A stretch of 64,000 bases of DNA from CAZUNO01 sp964621445 [NCBI: Candidatus Hadarchaeota archaeon] (GCA_964621445.1 CAZUNO010000006.1:22011-86010), one strand, 5' to 3'; shown: positions 35,744 to 45,884, counted from the first letter of the stretch. Numbers and translations are program-made. Notes: a model not told the origin generated them from the letters alone.

Positions 35744-37186
35744 GTGGTTGTTTCTATGGACGGAAGGGATCTATGCGGGCATGGAGTCGATTTTGCTCTT
35801 CAAATGGGCGCTGAATACGCCGAGGCGAGGTACGAGAAAATTTTGACGGAGGGATACTCGATGAGGAATGGTGAGATCCTTTCCGCCGGGAAGAAGGAGC
35901 AGGAGGGTATCGGGATAAGGATCATAGTTGAAGGGAGTCTAGGTTTCTGCTCGATCGACGGTTTGGACAAGGGGGAGTTGGAGCAGTCCATAGAGGAGGC
36001 CCACAGGATGGCAAGTTCTTACACCCGCAGGGAACCAGTCCGGTTCTCTAAGGAGGATGTCCACGAGGATAGCTGGGAAACCAGGGTTGCCATTCCATTC
36101 CATGATGTTGATCAAGAAACCAAGGTCGATTTCCTTACCGACATCGATAAATCAATGGACCCGGAAGAGAACGGGTTGGCTTTGAGAAACCTCAGCCTTA
36201 AAACCGTGAATAGAATTAAGCATCTTACCACCAGCGAGGGATGCGATATTCAGGGGTCCAAATCACTCTTCTCCCTGGGAGTTATGTTTCAGGCCGAACA
36301 CAACGGCCATTCGGAACAGAGGCACTTCAGCATCGGTGGAGCAGGAGGCTGGGAATGGGCGGAGGATGAGGATCTACGGGAGAGAATAGCCGATGATGCG
36401 ACCAGGACCTCGCGCGTCGTCTCCGAGGCCAAATCCATGGAACTGGGAGAGATCGATGTGGTTGTGGGGCCGGAGGTGGCGGGAATAATGGCCCACGAGA
36501 ACTGTGGCCACCCCTCGGAGGGCGATAGAATAAAGGGCAGGGAGGCTGCCCAGGCAGGAGAGTCCTGGTATTCGGACCTGGTTATCGGCGAATCCCAGAT
36601 TGGCAGTGAGGCCCTGACCATAATTGATGATCCTACCATTAGGGGGAGCGCTGGGTTCTACCCCTATGATGATGAAGGGGTGAGGGCCAGACCGAGATAT
36701 CTCATAAAGAAGGGTATCCTTAACGAGCTTCTACTTAACAGGGAATTCGCATATAGGTTCGACACCAAATCGACCGCCGCCGCCCGTTCAACCGGTTATG
36801 AACGGGAACCGATCATAAGAATGGCCAACACCTACATTGCACCTGGTGATCATTCCCAGGAAGAGCTGGTAGAGGATATCGATAAGGGTATATTCATGAG
36901 CAGTTTCACGGAATGGAATATAGATGACAGGAGGTTTCAATCAAAATACGTGGGGTCCCATGCCCTTCTCATAGAGAATGGAAATCTTACCGAGAAGCTG
37001 GTGAGGAGGCCGGTGCTGGAGCTGACGACCCGTAGATTATTCCGATCCATAGATGCCTGTGGAACCGGTTTTAAAGCCGACCTGGCAACCTGCGGAAAAT
37101 CGGATCCAATGCAAGGAATACCGGTTTGGACCGGCGGCCCCTGTGCGGTTAGATTGAGGAATGTCAGAGTGGGGGTGGGCATTTGA
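35744..37186 (+). CDS. tldD: TldD-type zinc metalloprotease subunit
   Basis: A 480-residue TldD/PmbA-family protein. The HExxxH metal motif reads HENCGH (in GIMAHENCGHPSEGDR), and a third cysteine ligand lies in the CGTGFKADLATCG region near the end. Bacterial TldD and TldE form a heterodimeric protease that trims peptides or unfolded proteins. The start is GTG 35744 with GGAG upstream; ATG 35756 is the alternative. It is the first gene of an operon with tldE (4-bp overlap). Confidence 0.92.
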   Translation: MVVSMDGRDLCGHGVDFALQMGAEYAEARYEKILTEGYSMRNGEILSAGKKEQEGIGIRIIVEGSLGFCSIDGLDKGELEQSIEEAHRMASSYTRREPVRFSKEDVHEDSWETRVAIPFHDVDQETKVDFLTDIDKSMDPEENGLALRNLSLKTVNRIKHLTTSEGCDIQGSKSLFSLGVMFQAEHNGHSEQRHFSIGGAGGWEWAEDEDLRERIADDATRTSRVVSEAKSMELGEIDVVVGPEVAGIMAHENCGHPSEGDRIKGREAAQAGESWYSDLVIGESQIGSEALTIIDDPTIRGSAGFYPYDDEGVRARPRYLIKKGILNELLLNREFAYRFDTKSTAAARSTGYEREPIIRMANTYIAPGDHSQEELVEDIDKGIFMSSFTEWNIDDRRFQSKYVGSHALLIENGNLTEKLVRRPVLELTTRRLFRSIDACGTGFKADLATCGKSDPMQGIPVWTGGPCAVRLRNVRVGVGI

Positions 37187-38547
37187 ATAGGGAACGCGAG
37201 ATGGTCGAACTAGCTCTCGAGGCATCCGAACCGGCCAGCGATGCCGTGGTTCGGTACGTGATAAGCGAGGGCAGTCAGATAAGATTCTCCAACGGTCAGA
37301 TAGACATCAGCAAGATCTGGAAATCCCGAAAAATGGATGTCTTCCTGGCCCTTGGCAAAAGGGTGGGGAGCACGGAAATAGAAAACCCGACTGCCGATAA
37401 GATATCATCTCGCGTGAGCAGGCTCATTTCCCAAACTGGGAAGATGAGGGAGAGCGAACTTTTTGGGGGAATATCCCATGAAGGCCGGGTTCAGGGAAGT
37501 GAGAGGGGAGTGATCGACCCCGATATCGAGGGATTTGGCTCGGTCGCACCGGGACTGGTTAAGGAAGCAATTGCTTCCGCGGAGGAAAAGGGAGCCAGGA
37601 GGGTGGCCGGGTCCCTGGTTTTCGGTAAGGACCGCATCGTAAACGGAACCAACTACAGTGAAGGTGGGGAATATGATAGATCGTATTACGAGCTCACCGT
37701 CAGAAGCTTTATCGATAACGAGACCTCCGGGCAGGGCCTGGCCTGTGGAAGGGACCTTTCCCGGGCCGAGGATCGTTTTACAAGGGCAGGACGGGAATCG
37801 GCAGAGATAGCAAGAATGGCCGAAGGGGGAGTCCAGGGCAAGGCTGGTGTCTATGACCTAATCGCATCTCCCACAGTTTCCGCAAATCTTCTCGGGGGCC
37901 TGGCTTCGAGCGCGAATCCCTTGATGATGATGTTGGGTTTTAGCCCCTTGGATAATCGTTTAGGACAGGAACTGGGCCCCAGGGAACTGTCCATCCGCGA
38001 CGACCCAGACGTGGAGGAGGGTTTGGGATCCAGGCCGTGGGATGTCGAAGGCGTTCCCAGTAGACGGGTTGATATATTTGAGGAGGGGAGGTTCGTGGGC
38101 ATGGTCCATAACACCAGTACCGCAGAGCTATTCGAGGCAGATAACACCGGGTCCAGTTGCCTGGTAAACATGGGTGGGAATAAGAGTCTGGCTCCCTGGG
38201 CCAGCAATCTAGTATTCGAGCCGGGAGACGAGGGCCTCCAGGAGATGATCAAGGGATCCAGAAAACCAACCATATACGTGACTTCGAATTGGTATACCCG
38301 ATTTTCAAATTACTCCGAGGGCACCTTTTCCACCATTCCCAGGGACGGCATATTCCTCATAGAGGACGGGGAGATAAAGAGACCGGTCAGGAAGATAAGG
38401 ATCTCGGATAACATCGTGGACATGATTTCGAGGATTGAGAGCATAGGTAATGATGTCAAACAGGTCCACTGGTGGGAGGTGGATACCCCCACTTTCATTC
38501 CCCATGTCAAGTTTAACGAGGTAAATATCACCGCTGCAAGGATATAG
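37183..38547 (+). CDS. tldE: TldE/PmbA-type protease partner subunit
   Basis: A 454-residue protein of the TldD/PmbA family without an HExxxH motif, as expected for the TldE partner. SPTVSANLLGGLASSANP and NMGGNKSL are typical blocks. The TTG start overlaps the tldD stop by 4 bp, implying coupled translation. It would form the heterodimer with TldD. Confidence 0.9.
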   Translation: MNREREMVELALEASEPASDAVVRYVISEGSQIRFSNGQIDISKIWKSRKMDVFLALGKRVGSTEIENPTADKISSRVSRLISQTGKMRESELFGGISHEGRVQGSERGVIDPDIEGFGSVAPGLVKEAIASAEEKGARRVAGSLVFGKDRIVNGTNYSEGGEYDRSYYELTVRSFIDNETSGQGLACGRDLSRAEDRFTRAGRESAEIARMAEGGVQGKAGVYDLIASPTVSANLLGGLASSANPLMMMLGFSPLDNRLGQELGPRELSIRDDPDVEEGLGSRPWDVEGVPSRRVDIFEEGRFVGMVHNTSTAELFEADNTGSSCLVNMGGNKSLAPWASNLVFEPGDEGLQEMIKGSRKPTIYVTSNWYTRFSNYSEGTFSTIPRDGIFLIEDGEIKRPVRKIRISDNIVDMISRIESIGNDVKQVHWWEVDTPTFIPHVKFNEVNITAARI

Positions 38548-38550
38548 GAA

Positions 38551-39213
38551 GTGAGTTTTTCCTTGGTTTCCAGGAGCGATCGGGAAGCGGCCGAAAGGGC
38601 CAGGTCAAGCTACAATATCATGAGTGATTGGTACGATATCCTGGCCGGTCCCTGGGAGGAGGAGATGAGGAACTCTCTTCTCCAGGGTATGAACCCAGGC
38701 GGGGTTGAAAGGCTGCTGGAGATCGGTTGCGGAACCGGAGGCACCCTTCTGTGGCTGACCGAAATCGACGGCCCGCTTCCAGTGGGACTGGACGTCTCGG
38801 AGGGCATGTTGGACGTCGCCCGGGACAGGCTAGAGGCAGCGGAAGTAAAGGAAACTAAACTCGTTCATGGCGACGCCTTGACCCTTCCATTTGCCAGTGC
38901 GGTATTCGGTGCCGTGCTTATGGTTTTCACGCTGGAGCTATTCTCGAACGAGAACATCTCCCAGGCTCTTTCCGAGTGTAAGAGGACCCTGGCCGAAGAT
39001 GGGGATCTGTATATCGTTTCACTTGGGGTTAATGGTGGTGGCCCAGCGTTTACCATATATGGCTGGTTGCACCGATTATTTCCCAAGTTCGTGGACTGTA
39101 GACCGATTGACCTACCCAAGATAGTTGAAAGGGCCGGGTTCGAGGTCAGGGAGAACAAGACCCTGGAAGAATGGGGTTTCCCGGTTCAAATGGTTCGTGC
39201 TGGACCGATGTAG
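38551..39213 (+). CDS. Class I SAM-dependent methyltransferase
   Basis: A 220-residue small methyltransferase: LLEIGCGTGGTLLWL (motif I), VGLDVSEGMLDVARDRL (motif II) and DALTLPFASAVFGAVLM, typical of the UbiE/MenG-like group. The GTG start lies 3 bp after tldE, so it is probably the third gene of that operon. The C-terminal segment GWLHRLFPKFVDCRPIDL resembles proteins of the methyltransferase-11 type. The substrate, small molecule or lipid, is unknown. Confidence 0.85.
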   Translation: MSFSLVSRSDREAAERARSSYNIMSDWYDILAGPWEEEMRNSLLQGMNPGGVERLLEIGCGTGGTLLWLTEIDGPLPVGLDVSEGMLDVARDRLEAAEVKETKLVHGDALTLPFASAVFGAVLMVFTLELFSNENISQALSECKRTLAEDGDLYIVSLGVNGGGPAFTIYGWLHRLFPKFVDCRPIDLPKIVERAGFEVRENKTLEEWGFPVQMVRAGPM

Positions 39214-39227
39214 GCCCTAAGGGGCGA

Positions 39228-41681
39228 TCATAAGGGCCTTAGACGCAGGGAGTCGAGATCTATGGGTTTGGAGAAAAGCATATCGATGTCCAAAGACGAA
39301 GGCGGAATTTCAACTGTATGGGACGTCCACTCCTTTGATTGGGGCAACATGACTTGTTTGTCCCATCTTGAATTGGAGAGGGTGATGGTGAGCTTCTCCG
39401 GTGCCCTGTAACTCAGGGTCAACTCAACTCCGTTTTCGCTGAGCATTGATTGAATCTCTGCCACCGCTCCTGATTCTCCGTTTCTGTAGGTGATTGCTGG
39501 GCTGGAATCATCAGTTCTTTGAGCGCTCCAACCGCTTTTTAGGAATGCTCCAGGGCGATGTCGGAGAGGATTGGTATCCCAGGAGGTGCCGACATTGGTA
39601 AGGAAACTGGAAGGTGTTAGGAAGGCGTTGCGTATCTCGATTGAATTATCAAGGCTGAGAAGTATTTGGCTAGAGCCCATGTGGGGAGGTATTGTGAATG
39701 CGTGGATCGTCCAATTCTGAGATTCCTCCACCTTGGCGAATTGAACGGTAAAGGAGTTTGAAACGTCGATAACGGCTCCATTTTCTGATCTGTACTCCAT
39801 GGTAACCACCCATGGAATGCGCGTGTCCACATTATTGATGATGACCGGGTTATTTTTGCCGATCTGCCAGGTCCCGTTATTTCCCCTCCTCTCAGCGTAT
39901 ATGCCGGGGCGAGCCCTGGCCCGGGCATCGTCCTGAATTTCAAATATCGTCTCATCCGTATATATGCAGATGTCCGAGACCCAGGCGACCTCCGTGAGTT
40001 GTGCTTCCAGAATCTTGATCCTGGTGCCCGAAAGGGGCAATTTCCAGTGACCAACCTTCCAAGCTCCCTGGGCTTCGAGTCCCCCCACCTCCTTCCAGCC
40101 GGTCTTGGTTTTCATGGAAACCGTGCCGGGGTGATAGGTAAGATATCGGATGGCCAGGATGTAGTCCTTGGAGTTGTCAACCCCCTGCAGAGATATCGTT
40201 GCTCCGGGAGGTGCAAGCCGGCATGATTCATCATATACGGTGTCTACCGGCCCCCAGGAACCGGACTCCATCTTGATTGGCGAGTCCGATGTCCGGTTTG
40301 AAACATCCAGATGTATTATTGAGGGAACCGGGTGGTGTCTGTCCTTCACGAAACGTCCCAACACCTCATAGCTTTGGCGAACAACCGAGTTCTCACTGCG
40401 GAACATTTCTGCCGGGAAAACGTAGTAGGCAAGAGGTTTCCTCATGTAGAGGTGAAAAAGACCTCCGTCAAGGTAGTGGTAGAAGTTGTTTATTGCACTC
40501 ATATCTCCGGTTAAAAGACGTCCGGGGTCCAGTTCTATCTCTATGGATACCCCCAGATCCTTAGCAGCTTCCGCTATGCGATCCAAATCGCGTCTTTCCC
40601 TCCATTTACCGGTAACCCGGTCCCTGAAGGCATGGTTGGGCTGGATCCAGACGTAATCAAAAAGGAGATCTCCCGACCGGTAGTCCTCCAGATCTTCAAG
40701 GTTCTTTTCGGAATTGTAGGGTATCCAGTAGAGGTCGAGGTCCCGGGATTCCAGTTGACCTGAGAGAGCGTTAACTAGCTCCCTGTCCCCCTGAAACAGT
40801 TCCTCCCTTATCCAGTAGAAGCCTATGAGCTCCAGATTTCTGTATTGTTCCATCTTCCAACGTTTTATCACCTGATCGGTGAACCATTGACATGCACTGA
40901 GTCGAGCGTCAAGGTAGGGTTTCCCATTGGGTGATCGGAAGCTTATCCTTTCTTCGGAATCGTCTTCTGGATTGAAGTCCGTGACCCTGGGATCTGGATA
41001 GGGTATTGAGATAATTACTCCCTTCTTCGAGGGTCGGCCGAGCTCCTTTTCGGCGGCATATATCTCGCTATTTAAGGCATCCATTTGCTGTTCCTGGGCG
41101 AACAGCTTATCTATCCACCATTGCCATTCCTGATTTCGGGATTGACCTCGGAAGTTTGTCTTCGAGGCTGATGACAGGGAGAGGAAGAGATAGGAGTCAA
41201 AAAGCCATTCCCGGCTGCGGCCGTCCTTGTCAAGATAGGATACGTAGGGTGCCAGGTAATCCTGATCAACCGTGTATTTTCCCTTTTGACTGGGAACGAA
41301 AACCAGGGCGAGGTCGTTTATGCCCTCGAATGAAGTGGGGGAAGCTGGTGCCTGGCTCATTTTTACGGCGACCAGGGATAGAGTGAAGAGGAGCAGAAGG
41401 AGCGAAATTGCTAAGCTTCGTATGGAGACCGGCCTTGACCTATCGGCCCGGTTCAATGTCTGATGGAGGTTTTTCATTGGGTTTAGGGATAGACCAGTTT
41501 GGGAAGTGGAGTGCATGGTCTCGGTACAGTTCCTGCAAAGAACCTCCCGTGGGTGCGTTCCTGTAAAATCAAGGGAACCGCTCTGGTCTTCGAAGAGGGG
41601 ACCACCACAGCGTGTACAGTAGGTGAAACTGCGGTCCCCTAGCTGTCTTTCGGGAGATACCCACACGGATTTGCGTTCCAC
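39228..41681 (-). CDS. DUF4855 protein with N-terminal zinc ribbon and membrane anchor
   Basis: An 817-residue protein with an unusual order. Residues ~20-55 hold a zinc ribbon (CTRC ... CRNC). Residues ~85-108 form one transmembrane helix. From ~115 on comes a DUF4855 domain: ALVFVPSQKGKYT, then PYVSYLDKDGRSREWLFDSY, a classic DUF4855 block, followed by barrel-like segments and a C-terminal ~350-residue beta-rich region with possible carbohydrate-binding modules. The ribbon should lie inside the cell and the domain outside. DUF4855 proteins occur in sugar-degradation loci. It begins at GTG 41681, ends 15 bp from the convergent methyltransferase and is divergent from the heparinase-like gene. 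Confidence 0.75.
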   Translation of the reverse strand: MERKSVWVSPERQLGDRSFTYCTRCGGPLFEDQSGSLDFTGTHPREVLCRNCTETMHSTSQTGLSLNPMKNLHQTLNRADRSRPVSIRSLAISLLLLLFTLSLVAVKMSQAPASPTSFEGINDLALVFVPSQKGKYTVDQDYLAPYVSYLDKDGRSREWLFDSYLFLSLSSASKTNFRGQSRNQEWQWWIDKLFAQEQQMDALNSEIYAAEKELGRPSKKGVIISIPYPDPRVTDFNPEDDSEERISFRSPNGKPYLDARLSACQWFTDQVIKRWKMEQYRNLELIGFYWIREELFQGDRELVNALSGQLESRDLDLYWIPYNSEKNLEDLEDYRSGDLLFDYVWIQPNHAFRDRVTGKWRERRDLDRIAEAAKDLGVSIEIELDPGRLLTGDMSAINNFYHYLDGGLFHLYMRKPLAYYVFPAEMFRSENSVVRQSYEVLGRFVKDRHHPVPSIIHLDVSNRTSDSPIKMESGSWGPVDTVYDESCRLAPPGATISLQGVDNSKDYILAIRYLTYHPGTVSMKTKTGWKEVGGLEAQGAWKVGHWKLPLSGTRIKILEAQLTEVAWVSDICIYTDETIFEIQDDARARARPGIYAERRGNNGTWQIGKNNPVIINNVDTRIPWVVTMEYRSENGAVIDVSNSFTVQFAKVEESQNWTIHAFTIPPHMGSSQILLSLDNSIEIRNAFLTPSSFLTNVGTSWDTNPLRHRPGAFLKSGWSAQRTDDSSPAITYRNGESGAVAEIQSMLSENGVELTLSYRAPEKLTITLSNSRWDKQVMLPQSKEWTSHTVEIPPSSLDIDMLFSKPIDLDSLRLRPL

Positions 41682-41790
41682 TAACTAGCCGGAGAATTTC
41701 GGGTTAAGAATGATTACGTACAGCCCCTTTGTGTCTGGATATGGCACTAAAATATAAGTCCGGGGCTCATGGCATTGGTGGAGAAGACCC

Positions 41791-43722
41791 ATGGTTTATT
41801 TGCTCGAACCCGATGGTCCTGGCCCTCTAGTTGAGGATGTCTGGCCCAGCCTTTTCTACTCCGAGGAACGTCTGCCTGAGATGAAGAGGAAGATCAACGA
41901 ACTGAAATGGGCCAAGAAAACATTTCGTAAAATGTTGAGGGAAGCGGATTCCCTCCTGGACGAGGAACCGGTTCTGGCAGATGGAAGGCCTGGATGGCGG
42001 CACGATTTCTACTCTCCAGTTTCCGCTGAACATCTCCTGTTCGATTCTCGGAGAAATGGAGGGTTCAAGGACCCGATCACGGGGACAAAATCTTATAGCC
42101 AGGATCAATACTCGGCTTGGGTTCTACTCCAGCACGAACGCACATATCGTATTATGCGAAGCCTTTCCTTCCTGTACAGGTTAACCGGGAAGGGACAATA
42201 CCTGTCCTGGGTCATCAAAGGTTTGGATGAGGCGGTTAGATTCTTTGACAATCCGCCAAGAAACCACGAGAGATACGGGGCAATTTACTTCCAACCCCTC
42301 TACGATGCACAGATTATGCTTCTCCTTTCCAATATATATCGCCTCGTCGGTGACCAATATCAGGAGGATCGGCGGGAATCCATAGAGAGGGTTTTTGAGA
42401 GTGGATCCGTCAGTCTCCTCAGGTATGTAAAAGGCGCCAGGGTGCATAATATTACCTGTTACGTTTCGGCGGCCATTGGCACCCTTGGAATAATTCTGGG
42501 GAGGGAGGACTGGATTGATATGGTCCTTTCGGAGAAGGATGTGGGGCTTAGAGGTCTTCTAGGGAAGGGATTGAGGAGAAGAGAGGAAAAGGAGCCGGAT
42601 GGATTCTGGTATGAGGGGACCACCTTCTACCACCTATATGCCATGTTCCCTCTCATATCCCTGTTTGAGATGGCTAAAGCCAAGGACATCGACGGTGAGG
42701 AGCTGGAAAATATGAAAAGGTCCTTGAGGGTCATGTTCTGGGCGTTAATTAGAATTGCTGGGCCGGACTTCGAACTGCCATCCCTGGGGGATCTGGGGTC
42801 TTCCACCATAAATGATCTCCGTCGGTGGCATCACCTTTACGAGTACGGGGCCGGAATGCTCGATTCCGGACTCTCCGGGTATCTTTCTGCCTTTCTTCAA
42901 AGCCAACAGGACCGTGGAATGTCGGCGTTGGCCTTTGGACCCGATGATCTATCGCCGCCGGCCTCCCCGGAGTTCAGGGGAGTGATGAAGGACAGCGGCC
43001 TTGCGGTTTTAGGATCCGACAGCAATGACGGAGATTTCCGCGTATTATTCAAACCTGGACCTCATGGAGGCGGACATGACCACCTGGATAAGCTCCAAGT
43101 GATCCTTAATACCTTTGGTAGTGGAATAGCCCCCGATATAGGTACATCCGGATACTCTCTAAGAAAATTCAAGAAATATTGCGTAAGCACTCTGGCCCAT
43201 AATACGCTTATGGTTGATGATGCCAACCAGGATAGGGTATCGGATTCCGATATCCGGTTGGGCAGGGATGGGTGCCCGGTCGGAATTGTACGTGACGCCT
43301 ACCCCGGAGTAGAGATGAAACGGGTTGTTTGCCTTGATCCGCCACACCTATATCTTGAGGACAGCTTAAGGTCAGAGGATAGCCACATCTACTCCTGGAT
43401 ATTTCACGCCAGGGGATCATTGGAGATGACTGGTGGGGAGAACAATGCTTCCCATAACTCGTCACTGCCCAAGGATGGAATTTTTTCATTTCTAACCGAA
43501 CGCCGTTCGTTTGGACCGCTGAGGAAGGCGGAGGCATTTTGGCACTCGTCAGAGGGCATCGATCTTAGTCTGAGGATGTCCTGGGATTCGGATTTCGAGG
43601 TGATCACCGCTAAAAGTCCAAATAATCCTCTAGATGGCTACCTGGGAACTCTGATAGCACGAGGGAGGGCCGAGAAAGTCGGTATCAAATCCGTATTCAC
43701 CGTTAGCAGGGACGGCAACTGA
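41791..43722 (+). CDS. Heparinase II/III-like, alginate-lyase-type protein
   Basis: A 643-residue protein without a signal peptide. The N-terminus (PSLFYSEERLPEMKRKI) is typical of alginate lyase/heparinase superfamily starts. A helical toroid follows (HNITCYVSAAIGTLG, GFWYEGTTFYH). The C-terminal domain has GGGHDHLDKLQVIL and AHNTLMVDDANQ, the active-site blocks of heparinase II/III and oligoalginate-lyase-like enzymes. Most likely it splits or hydrolyses uronic-acid-rich oligosaccharides. The anchored-family gene starts 30 bp downstream, so they are probably one operon. Confidence 0.85.
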   Translation: MVYLLEPDGPGPLVEDVWPSLFYSEERLPEMKRKINELKWAKKTFRKMLREADSLLDEEPVLADGRPGWRHDFYSPVSAEHLLFDSRRNGGFKDPITGTKSYSQDQYSAWVLLQHERTYRIMRSLSFLYRLTGKGQYLSWVIKGLDEAVRFFDNPPRNHERYGAIYFQPLYDAQIMLLLSNIYRLVGDQYQEDRRESIERVFESGSVSLLRYVKGARVHNITCYVSAAIGTLGIILGREDWIDMVLSEKDVGLRGLLGKGLRRREEKEPDGFWYEGTTFYHLYAMFPLISLFEMAKAKDIDGEELENMKRSLRVMFWALIRIAGPDFELPSLGDLGSSTINDLRRWHHLYEYGAGMLDSGLSGYLSAFLQSQQDRGMSALAFGPDDLSPPASPEFRGVMKDSGLAVLGSDSNDGDFRVLFKPGPHGGGHDHLDKLQVILNTFGSGIAPDIGTSGYSLRKFKKYCVSTLAHNTLMVDDANQDRVSDSDIRLGRDGCPVGIVRDAYPGVEMKRVVCLDPPHLYLEDSLRSEDSHIYSWIFHARGSLEMTGGENNASHNSSLPKDGIFSFLTERRSFGPLRKAEAFWHSSEGIDLSLRMSWDSDFEVITAKSPNNPLDGYLGTLIARGRAEKVGIKSVFTVSRDGN

Positions 43723-43752
43723 TTTATTAAGGAGAAGGGGGGTGAACCCACA

Positions 43753-44946
43753 TTGCTGGGGAGAGTTTCAGGCATTCTTTGCATCCTGCCACTCCTCCTA
43801 ACCCCTTTGTGCCTAGGGAGGGTGGGTCCTGGTGGAGTGATTCGAACAATCTGTTTTGGGGATGTGGTGGATCAGTACGGTGGCTTCAATTCCTATGTGG
43901 TCGTAAGAAATGATCCGGCAATTGACACTACCCTGGTGCCCACCAGGCCAGGGTACCTGGGTTCGGTTGAGGCGGCACTGAGGAATATGCGGATCTACAT
44001 GCCAAGGAGCTATCAGAACCTAATCGATGAACAGGACCTGATAGTTACCAGCGACACTGATCGCGGCGTGTTTAGTAGCCAATGGATCGACTGGCTTGCA
44101 AGATCGGTAACTGATGGTGGGCTTTCTCTTGAGTGGCTTGGTAGCATTAAAAGCAATAATTTCGAGAGCTGGGAGGGAACCACCCTCGCCAACATAGCAC
44201 CGGTCAGGCCGGGAGGACAGCTGGATCTAAGGGGGTCTTTCAAGCTAATCATCCAGGACAGGGATGAGGAGCTGATGAACGCCTTGCCCTGGGACAAGGC
44301 ACCCCCACTCCTCAGGCTCAACACGCAAATACCGAGGGGAGAGGGAGAGGAGGTATGGGCAACGTCAAACACTCCGAGAGATTATCCTTTCCTCACCTAT
44401 TGGGAGATTGGTCAGGGATCTGTGCTATGTTTCGCGACCAAATTCCCAAACGGACTCGATCTGTGGGTTAGGGATTGGCCATATTTCCAACAGTCAATGA
44501 TCTATATGGTTTACAGGGCCTCCGGAAAGGACCTGCCCAGCGATCCTTCCCTAATGCAGCACATATACTCCCTCTTCTTCGAATACGGGGAAACGGAATC
44601 CACAGTGTTCTCGGTCATCTCATTCGTGGAGGATTTTGGTGGGCAGGTTCAGGGACTTCACCGCAGAATGGATGAGATGAGCGATATGAAAATTAGGGCA
44701 GATAGGGCATACATGGAAGCAAGATATGATGAGTGCGTTGAAATAATGACTGAGATTGGAGCCGAGCAAAATTCAATAATGGAGGCGGCCCTGGAGGCGA
44801 GGGATTCTGCCCTCCTCTGGGTTTATATAATAGAATGGTGTGCGGTCAGTGGGGCTTTACTGATGGCCGGATTCTTCCTATGGGCGGTCATGATCCGTCG
44901 CAGGCTCTACAGGGAGGTCCGCACAACGAAAACTCACGAACGATGA
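43753..44946 (+). CDS. Anchored GATase-like family protein (member F)
   Basis: A 397-residue exported protein, closest to member B: TICFGDVVDQYGGFNSYVV, PTRPGYLGSVEAALRNM, RIYMPRSYQNL and WLGSIKSNN. It has a signal peptide (~23 residues), a stalk with SFVEDFGGQVQGLH and a TPR-like pair (YMEARYDECVEIM), and a C-terminal anchor WVYIIEW...WAVMIRRRLYREV. The TTG start is preceded by GGAGAAGGGGG. It lies 30 bp downstream of the heparinase-like gene. Function unknown. Confidence 0.82.
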   Translation: MLGRVSGILCILPLLLTPLCLGRVGPGGVIRTICFGDVVDQYGGFNSYVVVRNDPAIDTTLVPTRPGYLGSVEAALRNMRIYMPRSYQNLIDEQDLIVTSDTDRGVFSSQWIDWLARSVTDGGLSLEWLGSIKSNNFESWEGTTLANIAPVRPGGQLDLRGSFKLIIQDRDEELMNALPWDKAPPLLRLNTQIPRGEGEEVWATSNTPRDYPFLTYWEIGQGSVLCFATKFPNGLDLWVRDWPYFQQSMIYMVYRASGKDLPSDPSLMQHIYSLFFEYGETESTVFSVISFVEDFGGQVQGLHRRMDEMSDMKIRADRAYMEARYDECVEIMTEIGAEQNSIMEAALEARDSALLWVYIIEWCAVSGALLMAGFFLWAVMIRRRLYREVRTTKTHER

Positions 44947-44993
44947 GATCTCCGCAGGGCTCTGTTCCAGTACTAATTGGAGATTTAGGTTAT

Positions 44994-45884
44994 CTATTCC
45001 TCGATGAAAAGTGGATTGGACCAGGCCTTCCTCCCCTTATCGTCTACGATTTCGATCCTTACGTAGCCCCGAGGAGAGAACCATTGGGGAAGGCGGGATT
45101 TAGTGAGAAGTTGCTGGCTGTTGGAGTATTCCACATGGCCACATGGACCCCTGGTTCTCCATCGAATCGATTTAACCGGGGTGCATTCTATTTCGATACC
45201 TGAATCGTTGGCCTCTATGGACGTGAATTTGGGGCCACAAGTTGAGTAGAAACGGCCCTGCTTGAGGGAATCGAGAACGTGTGCTGGGCTGCGTTCTCTG
45301 GTCCAGATTTCGACCCAGGCCCTTCCAGCACTTGAAAAGTAGCGCTTCTCGGGATTGAGATGGGCATCATCCGAGGCTACTCCCCAGATTCTCCTTCCAC
45401 TCCCCAGGAGCATATCCCACAGTTCGGTGGAGATTCCGTTTCCATAGGCCTCCTCGCAATAGGCGTTGTATATCTCGAGTGCCATCAAGTGGCCGCAATC
45501 AAGGTACACCTCTGGCAGGGCGGCGGAGTAGGTCGGGTGGGCCCCGATTGTGAATGCGCCCTGATCAGATAGAATCCTGGCCTTTCTATAAAAGGGAAAA
45601 GATGGGTCCGGAGTGTCGGTTACCCCGATGCCAAGTATGTCCGGCTGACCCCCCACCTCCACTCCATCAATTGTAATCATGGACCCCGTCGTGATGTTCC
45701 CTATGGGGGTAACCATCCTGTGATCGGTTATCGCCACACATTGAAATCCCTGGCTGCGATATTCTTCAACCGTATTCTCCGGGGATAGACCGCCGTCGGA
45801 ATGATCGCTGTGACAGTGAAGTCCGGTCTTTACCCAGACACCATCCCCACCAAGTGTAAGGGATTCGAATTTATTGGAGCACAA
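44994..45884 (-). CDS. PHP-domain metal-dependent hydrolase
   Basis: A 296-residue protein with the PHP motifs in order: GLHCHSDHSDGGLSPEN (HxH and the following acidic residue), VAITDHRM, an IGAHP motif and a GVASDDAHLN block, which are the metal ligands. The last ~70 residues are an extra beta domain. PHP hydrolases act mostly on phosphoesters; the substrate is unknown. The TTG start has GGGTGTG 7 nt upstream. It ends 47 bp from member F, convergent with it. Confidence 0.82.
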   Translation of the reverse strand: MCSNKFESLTLGGDGVWVKTGLHCHSDHSDGGLSPENTVEEYRSQGFQCVAITDHRMVTPIGNITTGSMITIDGVEVGGQPDILGIGVTDTPDPSFPFYRKARILSDQGAFTIGAHPTYSAALPEVYLDCGHLMALEIYNAYCEEAYGNGISTELWDMLLGSGRRIWGVASDDAHLNPEKRYFSSAGRAWVEIWTRERSPAHVLDSLKQGRFYSTCGPKFTSIEANDSGIEIECTPVKSIRWRTRGPCGHVEYSNSQQLLTKSRLPQWFSPRGYVRIEIVDDKGRKAWSNPLFIEE

